A stretch of DNA of 64,000 nucleotides from contig CAWBZX010000040.1 in the NCBI GenBank assembly GCA_963793295.1, positions 1 through 64,000 on the forward strand, written 5' to 3'. How positions within the stretch are numbered: position 1 is the first letter of the stretch; each line of letters begins with the position of its first letter. Positions 19,375 through 28,035 of the stretch are shown here, one piece after another. Position numbers and translations under genes: made by a program. The stretch comes from JAHDHW01 sp963793295. GTDB lineage: Bacteria; Bacteroidota; Bacteroidia; Chitinophagales; Saprospiraceae. The notes under the pieces are model-generated. The model was not told the DNA's origin. It saw only the letters and a program-made list of their open reading frames with translations, and searched no databases.

Positions 19375-20259
19375 ATGACTTTTGATCAATGGAAAAACAC
19401 TGGTACATTTCATCAAGTCGAGGAACATCAAATATTTGTAATCGATGAAGGTGATGCGGAAGAAGCACTATGCATTTTGCACGGCTATCCGTCTGCGTCA
19501 TTTGATTATCATAAAGTGATTCCAAACCTGACCAGGTATTTCAGAGTTATTGTTCATGATCATTTGGGTTTTGGTTTTTCAGACAAACCTTTGGAGTATT
19601 CTTATTCATTGATTGAGCAAGCAGAATATGCTTTAAAACTATGGGAAAAACTGGGTTTAAAAAAGGTACACATTATAGCTCACGATTATGGAACAAGCGT
19701 TGCAACTGAAATAGTAGCCCGAAATAACCTGGGTTTCACATCTATTGAAATACAAAGCTTAACACTTTGCAATGGAAGCATCCTTATTGAATTAGCACAA
19801 CTCCGACCTATCCAAAGACTACTGCTCAACAAAATCACGGGACCATTTGCAGCTCAATTTTCTAACCGAAATCTATTCATCAGAAACATGAAAAAACTCT
19901 GGTATGATCCTTCAAAAATAGCTGTTACAGAATTAGACATTTTATGGAAAATGCTTAATCTTCAAAATGGCAAAAATGTCATGCATCAAATAACGCAATA
20001 TATTGCAGAAAGGAAGCGGTTTCGATCACGATGGGTTGGAGCCCTTCAGAAAACAGACATTCCAATTAATATTTTCTGGGCAACGGAAGACATCGTTGCC
20101 GTCAAAAAGATTGCCACAAAATTGCACGACTTGGTTCCGAAAAGTGATTTATACTGGCTTGAAAAAACAGGCCATTATCCAATGCTAGAAAACCCGAATG
20201 CCTGGTCAGAAAATTTAATTGAGATAGTGAAAAAGGGAGCCCTTAGTCCAAAGGATTAA
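19375..20259 (+). CDS. Alpha/beta hydrolase, epoxide hydrolase/haloalkane dehalogenase-like
   Basis: About 294 residues with the alpha/beta hydrolase fold. Visible motifs are the oxyanion HG turn (LHGYPSASFD), DHLGFGFSDKP, the nucleophile elbow AHDYGTSVA and the C-terminal His in KTGHYPMLENP. The nucleophile is Asp, as in epoxide hydrolases and haloalkane dehalogenases, rather than the Ser of lipases. The acid is probably in WATEDIVA. The start at 19375 (MTFDQWKN) has an A-rich leader; an ATG at 19354 and a GTG at 19321 are in frame upstream. It is divergent from polX, with about 70 bases between starts. Substrate is unknown. Confidence 0.82.
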   Translation: MTFDQWKNTGTFHQVEEHQIFVIDEGDAEEALCILHGYPSASFDYHKVIPNLTRYFRVIVHDHLGFGFSDKPLEYSYSLIEQAEYALKLWEKLGLKKVHIIAHDYGTSVATEIVARNNLGFTSIEIQSLTLCNGSILIELAQLRPIQRLLLNKITGPFAAQFSNRNLFIRNMKKLWYDPSKIAVTELDILWKMLNLQNGKNVMHQITQYIAERKRFRSRWVGALQKTDIPINIFWATEDIVAVKKIATKLHDLVPKSDLYWLEKTGHYPMLENPNAWSENLIEIVKKGALSPKD

Positions 20260-20395
20260 TCACCTATTACAGAATTCTTTGACATTAATTTGTTATTGAC
20301 AGTAATATGATCTTTTTTCTCTATATTTAAAGCCTGAGAAAACTTCACTTTCAATTATTTATTTCTTTAGGAAGGGAAATAAAAACAAAAACAAC

Positions 20396-21856
20396 ATGAA
20401 TTTCATCCAAAGTATTATCAAATTCTTCATGGGTTTATTTGGCGGTAAAGCCAAAGTGGATAATAAAAAAGTGAAAGCTAAAATTGTCACAAAACCAACA
20501 ACTCCATCGCCAAAGGTAGAACCAAAAAAAGAGGTACCTGTAACCAAAAAGTTTCCAGAGATAGCCATTACAGAAGAAGTAATGAACCATAAACTTTATT
20601 TGGGACATTATGACAAAAACTCCATTTCTAAAGAAGCGATTGAGCCTTTACTCAAACTTTACCACAAAAGAATTCCTGATACTTTAAAGGAAAAAAATAC
20701 AAAATTGCGACAAGGTGATATTTTTGACTGGGTTGATCTTAAGCCTCTTGAAGGCAAAGCTGTTGAAACCCTCCAAACTTTCTTGGTTAACGCAGGGATT
20801 TTTCCGGAATCATATGACATTAATAGTTTTTTTGGCTATGGCACTCAAGCTGGAGTTAGGTTGTTTCAAGAACACGAAAGGACCTATGGTGGCAAGTCTA
20901 AAATCATACCCAATGGAATAGTAGATGCCTCTACCTGGAAATTGATGAAGGACTGGCAGGAAAAAGATAAAAAAACGGAATGGACAAGAGGAAAGCCAAG
21001 CGCAGAATTCAATAAATGGATTCGAATGCTTGAAAACGGCAAAGCCCATTACCTGAAGGAATCTAATCCGATCATTGATACGATCAATAAAAAAGTTGAT
21101 GAGCTAAATAAAAAAGGATCAATAGATACCTATAAAATTCAAGATTGGAAGTTTGATCCAAAAGATACCCATTTAATTGGTATCCGTAGAAATGAAGATA
21201 ATCGTGCAGAAAAACGAATCAACGACGACTTGTTCATTCTTCTGATTAATGGCATGGTATTCAAATTCTGGGGATCTACCGATCCCAGTGCCCATATGGC
21301 TGGAAGATCAGATGAAGCTTTTTTAGTGGAAGGTCAGCATAAATTCCGCTTTGGCTGGCACAAAGTCACCAACGATAATAAACTGTATCAGGGTTTAAAC
21401 CCCTATAGCAGAGGAGTTTTGGTTTTTAGGGATAAAAACAATGACAACAGGCTGACCGAAGAAGATGTTCTAAAGGGAATCGATAACCAACCTAATACCA
21501 CCATCAATATCCATGGGACTGGCGTTGGAAGCGATGGAAGAGAAACATGGTCGGCAGGTTGCCAGGTTATCGCCGCTAAAAGTTATATCGATAACAACGG
21601 AAAAGAATGGGACTGTAGCCCTTTCCTCCTTTCCTCATACAAAAAAGGCGCTCAAACTGAAGAAAAAATAACAAAGACGAAAGGTGCTTATAATATCTTT
21701 ACTGACCTGGTTGTTTGCTACCGGCCTAAATCTACACTGGAGGACGATTATATCTTTTACACCCTTGGCCGTGATGAAAACTTAATGATAGAAGACATCG
21801 TCGCGTTGGAGGGAGATAAAATAGTAAGTGACAGCCTTAAGGTTTTTAATATTTAG
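20396..21856 (+). CDS. Peptidoglycan-binding-domain protein with YkuD-like C-terminal motif
   Basis: 486 residues. A short hydrophobic N-terminus (FIQSIIKFFMGLFGG) is followed by a Lys/Pro-rich linker (18-55). A peptidoglycan-binding-1-like helical domain lies at about 115-190 (ETLQTFLVNAG, FFGYGTQAGVRLFQ, GIVDASTWKLM). The C-terminal half contains NIHGTGVGSDGRET and WSAGCQVI, with H373 and C389 spaced like the His and catalytic Cys of YkuD-type L,D-transpeptidases. The surrounding fold is too diverged to be certain, so it could be a transpeptidase, a carboxypeptidase-like enzyme or an inactive relative. A terminator follows. It appears to be a single-gene unit. Confidence 0.65.
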   Translation: MNFIQSIIKFFMGLFGGKAKVDNKKVKAKIVTKPTTPSPKVEPKKEVPVTKKFPEIAITEEVMNHKLYLGHYDKNSISKEAIEPLLKLYHKRIPDTLKEKNTKLRQGDIFDWVDLKPLEGKAVETLQTFLVNAGIFPESYDINSFFGYGTQAGVRLFQEHERTYGGKSKIIPNGIVDASTWKLMKDWQEKDKKTEWTRGKPSAEFNKWIRMLENGKAHYLKESNPIIDTINKKVDELNKKGSIDTYKIQDWKFDPKDTHLIGIRRNEDNRAEKRINDDLFILLINGMVFKFWGSTDPSAHMAGRSDEAFLVEGQHKFRFGWHKVTNDNKLYQGLNPYSRGVLVFRDKNNDNRLTEEDVLKGIDNQPNTTINIHGTGVGSDGRETWSAGCQVIAAKSYIDNNGKEWDCSPFLLSSYKKGAQTEEKITKTKGAYNIFTDLVVCYRPKSTLEDDYIFYTLGRDENLMIEDIVALEGDKIVSDSLKVFNI

Positions 21857-21914
21857 CAGGGATAGTTTAGAACTTCTTTTTTGTTTAATAAAGGTGTTCT
21901 AAACCTTCAATCTG

Positions 21915-21981
21915 GAAGTGTATTTTCTCTATTAATTTAGTCTTTTAGTGCTTAAATTGCTGGAGAAAATACACTTTTTTT
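21915..21981 (+). terminator. Terminator after YkuD-like gene
   Basis: A 14-bp stem (21915-21928 with 21962-21975) with a long 33-base loop is followed by a T-run. A weaker pairing lies just upstream (GTTTAGAAC with GTTCTAAAC). Confidence 0.6.
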
Positions 21982-22092
21982 TGTCAAAAAGCATCTTCCT
22001 TTTTTCAGTGTTTTAAAGGCTAGATTGAAAAAAACTCAATCGAAATATTTAATCAAAACAGAACATAAACCGAGTATTACGTAAAATGATAT

Positions 22093-22554
22093 TTACTCAG
22101 CTTCAAGTTCTTTTTTCAAATATTTTAGTGGAAAGAAAAGCATTCCGAAGCACTCACCGTCTTCTTTTGTGATATGTTTGTGGTGCATTTTGTGTGCTCT
22201 ACGGGCAGCTTTTAAGTAAACATTTTCTGATTTTCGAAAAATCTTGAGTCGTTGATGAATAAATATATCGTGCATCAGGAAATAAGCCAAGCCATAGGCT
22301 GCAATTCCAATACCGAAGGGTAAGAACAACTCAAATCCAAAAGCTGTTCCCAGCATAATAAAACAAAAGCTTGGAATCGCAAATATGACAAAGAAAGCAT
22401 CATTTCTTTCAAAGAAAGATTTTCGCTGTTCCGGAGTCTTGACATGGTGATCTTTGTGCAAGGTCCACAAAAAACCATGCATCACATATTTATGCGCGAA
22501 CCAGGCAACAAACTCCATGAATAAAAAAGTAGCAATTATAATAAGAAAAAACAT
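22093..22554 (-). CDS. crtZ: Beta-carotene hydroxylase CrtZ-type
   Basis: A 153-residue membrane protein of the fatty acid hydroxylase/CrtZ family. All four His clusters for the di-iron centre are present: HKYVMH (21-26), HKDHH, HDIFIH and HKMHH. Four hydrophobic segments are visible. CrtZ adds 3-hydroxyl groups to beta-ionone rings, giving zeaxanthin from beta-carotene. It is the last gene of the carH-crtI-crtB-crtZ run on the minus strand, 39 bases after crtB. No lycopene cyclase is in the window, so cyclisation must be encoded elsewhere. Confidence 0.93.
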   Translation of the reverse strand: MFFLIIIATFLFMEFVAWFAHKYVMHGFLWTLHKDHHVKTPEQRKSFFERNDAFFVIFAIPSFCFIMLGTAFGFELFLPFGIGIAAYGLAYFLMHDIFIHQRLKIFRKSENVYLKAARRAHKMHHKHITKEDGECFGMLFFPLKYLKKELEAE

Positions 22555-22593
22555 ATGATCGACTTTAGCGCTTTGAAACTATTGAGAGTATTT

Positions 22594-23433
22594 CTAAATC
22601 AAATTTAATTTATTTGTAACAAAAGAACGGACTAAAAGGATCAATTTTGAATGGTTAGGAATTCTAACCCTTCTTTCCATTATTGAATGGACATTTGTCT
22701 TTTTCAATTTATTCAATAGGCTGCAATAAAAAATATAAGCCGTATAAACGCCTAATCTAGCATCTTTTGGCAATTGAATAATGCCTTCGTAAGCTACCCG
22801 AAAATCCTCTTCTATCTCCTTGACGATCTTTTCTTTATCCTCTTGATTGAACCTGTTGAAATCAACTCCTGGAAAATAACTTCTATTCAAATCCTGAGTA
22901 TCATCTTTCAAGTCTCTTAGAAAATTGACTTTTTGAAAAGCAGAACCTAATCGCATGGCTGGTTCTTTCAACGCTTCAAATTTCTTTTTATCGCCATTTA
23001 CAAAAACCATCAAACACATTAGACCAACTACATCTGCAGAACCATAAATATATTGCTCATATTCACTCTGTAGTTGATAATCATTTTTGTGTAAATCCAT
23101 GCGCATGCTATCAAGAAAAGCCTGAATCAATGCGTGATCAATTCCATATTTATTAACGGTGTACTGGAACGAATTCAGAATTGGATTAAGGCTTATCTTA
23201 TGATCTAAAGCCTCGAAAAGATCTTTTTCAAACTTATCCAGGAGGTATTCCTTTTCAAATCCATGAAAAGAATCGACAATTTCATCGGCAAATCGGACAA
23301 ATCCGTAAATATTAAAAATATCTCCCCGAATCGATGAGCCTAACAAACGCGAAGTAAAATAAAAAGAAGTACTATAAGCTGAAGTAACTTCTTTACTACA
23401 TCGAAAAGAAACCGTGTCAAACAGTGACTTCAT
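22594..23433 (-). CDS. crtB: Phytoene synthase
   Basis: 279 residues of the squalene/phytoene synthase family, which joins two geranylgeranyl diphosphates into phytoene. The first Asp-rich motif is DEIVD (50-54) and the second lies in VNFLRDLKDDTQDLNRSYFP. Also present are YCxxVAxxVGL-equivalent residues (YIYGSADVVGLMCLMVF) and RLGSAFQ. Length is normal. The start overlaps the end of crtI by 17 bases, which supports translational coupling. Confidence 0.94.
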   Translation of the reverse strand: MKSLFDTVSFRCSKEVTSAYSTSFYFTSRLLGSSIRGDIFNIYGFVRFADEIVDSFHGFEKEYLLDKFEKDLFEALDHKISLNPILNSFQYTVNKYGIDHALIQAFLDSMRMDLHKNDYQLQSEYEQYIYGSADVVGLMCLMVFVNGDKKKFEALKEPAMRLGSAFQKVNFLRDLKDDTQDLNRSYFPGVDFNRFNQEDKEKIVKEIEEDFRVAYEGIIQLPKDARLGVYTAYIFYCSLLNKLKKTNVHSIMERRVRIPNHSKLILLVRSFVTNKLNLI

Positions 23434-24949
23434 GTTTTCTGACTTTTTTTAATTCTTTGATAATTAAAGATGAAGCTATTTTTCCTGAAATGAGCGCAGG
23501 GGGTACCCCTGGTCCAGGAACTGTCAATTGGCCTGTAAAGTATAATCCTTTTACTTTTTTACTCTTTATTTTTGGCCTCAAAAAAGCGGTTTGCATCAAC
23601 GTATTAGCCAAACCGTATGCATTGCCTCCATAAGAATTGTAATCCTTTTTGAAATCATTGACGCAATAAGATTTGTTTAAAACGATATGTTTTCTGACCT
23701 CTTGCTGGGTCAAATCCTCAAAACGATCCATGATCATTTCAAAATATTTGTTCCGCAACTCCTGGGTATCTTCAAGCCCCGGAGCAAGCGGGATTAGAAA
23801 AAAAGCAGTTTCTTTCCCTTTAGGAGCTAATCCTTCTTCGGTAATACTTGTAATATTTGCATAAAAAAGAGGCGCAGCGGGCCACTCAGGTTTATCGTAG
23901 ATCGATTTTGCGTGCGCCTCAAAATCCTGATCAAAAAATAAATTGTGATGCTCAACATTCTTCAATTTTTTGTCTATTCCTAAAAAAAACAGCAATGCAG
24001 ATGGCGCAAACGTCTTGCTTTTCCAGTAAGATTCTGAATAGGCACGATACTGATTATCAAGTAATTGCTCTGTATGATGATAATCAGCTCCACTCAAAAC
24101 ATAATTAGATTTTATCAATTCTCCGTTGACGATCAGACCCGATACTTCACCGTTTTCAACTTCTATTTTACTGACATCGCTATTGGTATGAAATTTAACA
24201 CCAAGGCCTTTTGCCATCGTTACAATAGCCTCTGTTACTGAGTACATTCCTCCTTTTGGAAACCATGTACCAAGTACCAAATCGGCATAATTCATAAAAT
24301 TGTAAAAGGCTGGAGTATTGGAAGGTTTGGCACCTAAAAACAAAACAGGAAATTCCAAAATCTGTCTTAGGTCAGGATCTTTGAAATCTGCCCTTACCTG
24401 AGCGCTTATTGTTGAAACGAACTGGTTAAGTTTAGTAATTGTTCTGGAAGTAACAAGTTCTGTAGGTGAAATTCCAGGTTTGTAAACCAGGTCTTTGATT
24501 GCGACTTCGTAATTGTAGGCCGCGTTTTTTAAAAATTTCTCCAATTTAGCACCGGCACCTTTTTCCTTCTTTTCAAAAACCTCAATGACTGACTCTTTAT
24601 TATCTGGAATTAGGGTAGAATTATTTTCACCAAAAAAAACTTTATATGCAGGGGATAATTTAATCAGTTCGTAGAAATCTGAAGGTTGTTTTCCAAAGTC
24701 ATTGAAAAACCGTTCGAACACATCCGGCATCCAATACCAGGAAGGACCAATATCGAAAGTAAAACCATCTTTTTTGTATTGTCTGGCTCTTCCACCAAGC
24801 GTATCATTTTTTTCAAAAACTTCAACTTCACAACCGTTTTTTGCAAGATAACACGCCGCTGACAAAGAAGAAAATCCGGACCCAATAATTGCTATTTTCA
24901 CTTTAATTTTGTTTAAGTTTCGAAACATGAACATTAAACAAAAGTTCAT
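23417..24949 (-). CDS. crtI: Phytoene desaturase
   Basis: Up to 510 residues. The N-terminal FAD-binding motif is IAIIGSGFSSLSAACYLAKN with the acidic strand EVFEKNDTLGGRA. The CrtI family C-terminal signature is GLYFTGQLTVPGPGVPPAL. The enzyme desaturates phytoene towards lycopene. The N-terminus is uncertain: the ATG at 24949 gives an unusual 16-residue extension, and a GTG at 24901 (V-KIAIIGSG) would give a standard CrtI start. It lies 7 bases after the carH-like gene and overlaps crtB, so the four genes look like one operon. Confidence 0.94.
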   Translation of the reverse strand: MNFCLMFMFRNLNKIKVKIAIIGSGFSSLSAACYLAKNGCEVEVFEKNDTLGGRARQYKKDGFTFDIGPSWYWMPDVFERFFNDFGKQPSDFYELIKLSPAYKVFFGENNSTLIPDNKESVIEVFEKKEKGAGAKLEKFLKNAAYNYEVAIKDLVYKPGISPTELVTSRTITKLNQFVSTISAQVRADFKDPDLRQILEFPVLFLGAKPSNTPAFYNFMNYADLVLGTWFPKGGMYSVTEAIVTMAKGLGVKFHTNSDVSKIEVENGEVSGLIVNGELIKSNYVLSGADYHHTEQLLDNQYRAYSESYWKSKTFAPSALLFFLGIDKKLKNVEHHNLFFDQDFEAHAKSIYDKPEWPAAPLFYANITSITEEGLAPKGKETAFFLIPLAPGLEDTQELRNKYFEMIMDRFEDLTQQEVRKHIVLNKSYCVNDFKKDYNSYGGNAYGLANTLMQTAFLRPKIKSKKVKGLYFTGQLTVPGPGVPPALISGKIASSLIIKELKKVRKHEVTV

Positions 24950-24956
24950 GATTGCT

Positions 24957-25862
24957 TTAAATTTTTTCTGTTAATTCTTTAATAGAACTAAAAGTTAATA
25001 CTTTTTTGGGCAAGGTGAATGATTCCATTTCCTTTAATTTACTGCCTAATAACCATAATTCTGAATCTTTCTTTTTTGTCAAGATCAGATCACTAAATTC
25101 TGCTAAATAACCAGGAAGGTTTTCAATCGTTGGCTGGACTGTAAAATAAGAAATAAAAATGAGGTGATCAAATCTATCTAAAATAGATTCAAGACTCTGG
25201 ATGGGGACACTTTGTCCCAAATAAATAGAATGAAATCCTCTCAAAAGAATTTCATATTGTAAATAAAGGAGTCCCAATTCGTGAATTTCATTTAACGGTA
25301 AAAAAAGGATAAAAATCTTTTCCTCATTTTCAGGAGCTGTAACCTGCAGCCGCTCAATATTGGAATGAAGTTTTTGCTTAATCAAATTAGTAACAAAATG
25401 CTCCTGGGCCGGTGTGATTGTATTTGATAGCCACAAAAAACCAATATCGGTTAAAAGAGGAACGAAGTAATCAAGAAATATCTCCCGGACTGTTTTATGA
25501 GCCAAAAGCTGATTATAAGTTTGCTCAAATAATTGATGGTCAAATTTGATCATGGCCATCTTAAAGGAATTTAAGGCAGCATCTTCTTTATCGGTTAATC
25601 CAACCTGCTCTTTGACCAAAAGCAATAATTCCTTTGGAGAGAGCGCTGCGATTTTAGATATTTTGAATCCCCGGTTATAAAGGAGTTTTACGTTCAGTAG
25701 TTTTTGAAGATTTTTTAGGTCATAATACCTGATGTTGGTCTCTGTTCGATGGGGTTCAAGAATATTATATCGTTGCTCCCAAATTCGAATGGTATGAGCC
25801 TTAATCCCTGATAAGTTTTCAAGGTCTTTTATGGTAAATCTTGTTTTTACATTGTCCAACAT
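24957..25862 (-). CDS. carH: CarH/LitR-type MerR-family regulator with cobalamin-binding light-sensing domain
   Basis: About 301 residues. An N-terminal MerR-type winged helix (about 8-75 of the longer frame; KDLENLSGIKAHTIRIWEQR) is followed by a four-helix and a Rossmann-like B12-binding region. Two signature elements of CarH photoreceptors are present: W151 followed by nine residues and E161-H162 (WLSNTITPAQEH, the Wx9EH motif), and EIHELG (199-204), matching the D/ExHxxG base-off cobalamin motif with its axial His. CarH binds adenosylcobalamin in the dark and represses; light breaks the tetramer. Position at the head of the crt genes supports light-induced carotenoid synthesis, which is inference. 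The start at 25862 is preferred to 25883 because it begins just before the helix-turn-helix domain. Confidence 0.88.
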   Translation of the reverse strand: MLDNVKTRFTIKDLENLSGIKAHTIRIWEQRYNILEPHRTETNIRYYDLKNLQKLLNVKLLYNRGFKISKIAALSPKELLLLVKEQVGLTDKEDAALNSFKMAMIKFDHQLFEQTYNQLLAHKTVREIFLDYFVPLLTDIGFLWLSNTITPAQEHFVTNLIKQKLHSNIERLQVTAPENEEKIFILFLPLNEIHELGLLYLQYEILLRGFHSIYLGQSVPIQSLESILDRFDHLIFISYFTVQPTIENLPGYLAEFSDLILTKKKDSELWLLGSKLKEMESFTLPKKVLTFSSIKELTEKI

Positions 25863-25876
25863 CGTTTTGCAATATA

Positions 25877-25902
25877 TAAACAAAATTTAAAAATAATGTT
25901 TA
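25877..25902. promoter_or_regulatory. Candidate inverted-repeat operator upstream of the carH-crt operon
   Basis: TAAACA and TGTTTA form an inverted repeat with a 14-base AT spacer, 15 bases upstream of the carH-like start. The position suits an autoregulated operator. The short arms and AT-rich setting make this weak. Confidence 0.3.
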
Positions 25903-25937
25903 AAAAAATACTTCTTTTTACAGCCAAACAAGAGGAG

Positions 25938-26570
25938 TTATTTTTTTGTAAACGTCAAAGGAGTGTTTGGTTCTATGGGTAAAGCTAAAAGGCCACTGAC
26001 TGTTGATCCAGGCGGCACATTACTATAAACGAGGTAATAATCTAACATTTCTTTAATGAAACGGTCATTCGCTTTTGTTTCAATTGAAGCATTGACCAAA
26101 CCAGGAATAGAAATAGCAATAGGAACAATCCAACCCCAACCTGCATTAATCTGAACATCCACATAACCAACTTCATCTAAAATCGGAGAATGGTTCTGAA
26201 TAAAAACATCAATGGCTTCATCCATTTCGAGTGGAAATACACAGTTCTCTCTTGATTCAATTAAAATATCATCCGGAAAAAATAAGGTGTCGTTTCCATA
26301 ATTAGCAATACGGACCGCCAAGAGACTGACGCCTTCTCTTATCTCCATGCGTGCATATTTTTTATTGCTCGCACTTTCCAGCACATTATATCGATAGGTT
26401 ATTTCAACATTGCCATCATGCAAAGTATCAGGGGCAATATAATACTGCATGTAATGAGGTTCGATATGCCGATACTGCGTTGCACATCCCATTAAAAAGA
26501 TAGCAATGAAAAAAAGAAGACAATATAATTTGTCAAAAAATGAAGTTTGGAAATAATAAAAATGCTTCAT
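25938..26570 (-). CDS. Hypothetical lipoprotein (210 aa)
   Basis: The N-terminus has a long hydrophobic signal (LYCLLFFIAIFLMGC) with a good lipobox, LMGC at about residue 29, so it is probably lipidated and exported. The mature part is mostly beta (AHMEIREGVSLLAVRI-like strands). It mentions no known catalytic motif. I do not recognise the family. It lies upstream of the carotenoid operon on the same strand with a 75-base gap, and downstream of the RNA helicase. A co-transcription link with either is unproven. Confidence 0.7.
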   Translation of the reverse strand: MKHFYYFQTSFFDKLYCLLFFIAIFLMGCATQYRHIEPHYMQYYIAPDTLHDGNVEITYRYNVLESASNKKYARMEIREGVSLLAVRIANYGNDTLFFPDDILIESRENCVFPLEMDEAIDVFIQNHSPILDEVGYVDVQINAGWGWIVPIAISIPGLVNASIETKANDRFIKEMLDYYLVYSNVPPGSTVSGLLALPIEPNTPLTFTKK

Positions 26571-26711
26571 CTGAATAAATTTTAACTATCATAGCCGTAT
26601 CCAAAGATAATTTAATTCTAAAATAATTGCTCCTGTTTCTATCAATTATCCTATGAATGAATTTCTTGAAGGCAATAACAATAGCCAATAGTAAGGCTCA
26701 ATCTTAATTCC

Positions 26712-27950
26712 TCACTTTTTCTTTCGCTTTTTTTTCTTATTCTGAAACTCCTCGATTTCCTGCATCAAAGACTTGATGCTCTCATGGGTATCTTTTGAAA
26801 AATGAATGGTGGTATTGTAGTCCTTTTTATCAATTTCCAACACTTCGATAGGAATCCCAAGATAGTTTTCAATTTCGGACAGAACCGCTTTTTCATCTAT
26901 ACTACAAAAGGAAATAGCGTTCCCTCGATGAGTTCCTCTTCCTGTTCGTCCTACCCTGTGAACATAATTTTCAGCTTGTTCGGGCAAATCGTAATTAATG
27001 ACGTAGTCGACATTTGGAATATCAATACCACGAGCGCTCACATCCGTTGCTATCAGTATTTTAAAATAGCCTTTCTTAAAACGATCCATCACTTCAAGGC
27101 GGTCAACCTGCTCTTTATCCCCGTGGATCGTTTGGGTTTTTATTTCCACCCTTTCCATGGCTTTGCTCACTCGCTCGGCGCGAACTTTTGTACGTACAAA
27201 AACCAAAATTTTACTTTCCGGATTTTCATTGATAAATCTTTCCAGGAAGAATCTTTTGTCATCCATTTTTATAAAAGCGACAGCATGGGTGATGTTTTTA
27301 GAAATACGATCTTTCGGGGAAATTTCGATCCGAATGGCGTTGTTAACCAGCGAATAAGCCAGTTTTTTGATGTTTTTATCAATCGTTGCAGAAAAAAACA
27401 GGGTCTGCCGTTTGCTGGGCAAGAACTTGATTAAATCCCTGATATCTTTTATAAAACCTAAATCCAGCATCAGATCTGCTTCATCTAAAATTAAGATTTC
27501 TACTCGATTTAACCTGATAAAACCCTGGCTCACCAAATCGAACATTCGTCCGGGAGTGACTACCAATATATCGATATCTTTTTGTAAACGAGCAATTTGT
27601 GGCGCTTGCTCCACTCCTCCAAACACACAAAATATTTTCACTTTGGTGTGTTTGGCCAGTTGCTCAAATACTCCCGTTATTTGTAAAGCCAGCTCACGGG
27701 TCGGAACCATCACGACGCATTTTATCCCATCAGGGCGTCGCGCTTTTGATTTTTTTTCATCCAGAATATTGATCACTGGAATGGCAAATGCAGCTGTTTT
27801 TCCGGTACCTGTTTGTGCGATGGCCAACACATCTTCCCCTTTCAAAATTGGTGGGATGGATTTGAACTGAATATCGGTTGGTCGCCTAAATCCCAGTTTA
27901 CTTAAATTCTTTTTTATATTCGGAGCAATGCTGTAATCTTCAAATTTCAT
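26712..27950 (-). CDS. DEAD-box RNA helicase, RhlE-like
   Basis: A 412-residue ATP-dependent RNA helicase with all core motifs: Q motif (GFRRPTDIQ), Walker A AQTGTGKT (45-52), PTRELALQ, DEAD in LILDEADLML, SAT in FFSATID, ATDVSARGIDIP and HRVGRTGRG. The C-terminus is a short Lys/Arg tail (KNKKKKRKKK), common in RhlE/CsdA-like proteins and useful for RNA binding. It acts in the cytoplasm on structured RNA, in ribosome assembly or mRNA turnover. It is likely a single gene. Confidence 0.92.
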   Translation of the reverse strand: MKFEDYSIAPNIKKNLSKLGFRRPTDIQFKSIPPILKGEDVLAIAQTGTGKTAAFAIPVINILDEKKSKARRPDGIKCVVMVPTRELALQITGVFEQLAKHTKVKIFCVFGGVEQAPQIARLQKDIDILVVTPGRMFDLVSQGFIRLNRVEILILDEADLMLDLGFIKDIRDLIKFLPSKRQTLFFSATIDKNIKKLAYSLVNNAIRIEISPKDRISKNITHAVAFIKMDDKRFFLERFINENPESKILVFVRTKVRAERVSKAMERVEIKTQTIHGDKEQVDRLEVMDRFKKGYFKILIATDVSARGIDIPNVDYVINYDLPEQAENYVHRVGRTGRGTHRGNAISFCSIDEKAVLSEIENYLGIPIEVLEIDKKDYNTTIHFSKDTHESIKSLMQEIEEFQNKKKKRKKK

Positions 27951-28035
27951 AATTTCACTTTAAGAAAAGCTAATTTACGATGCTTCCCGACATGGTGTGC
28001 AATTCAAAAGCATTTTATTATGGAAGTGTCGGTTT

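Noticed and set aside
26802..27870. Long plus-strand frames opposite the RNA helicase gene
   Set aside because: They are antisense shadows of a well-conserved helicase and show no domain or start context of their own.
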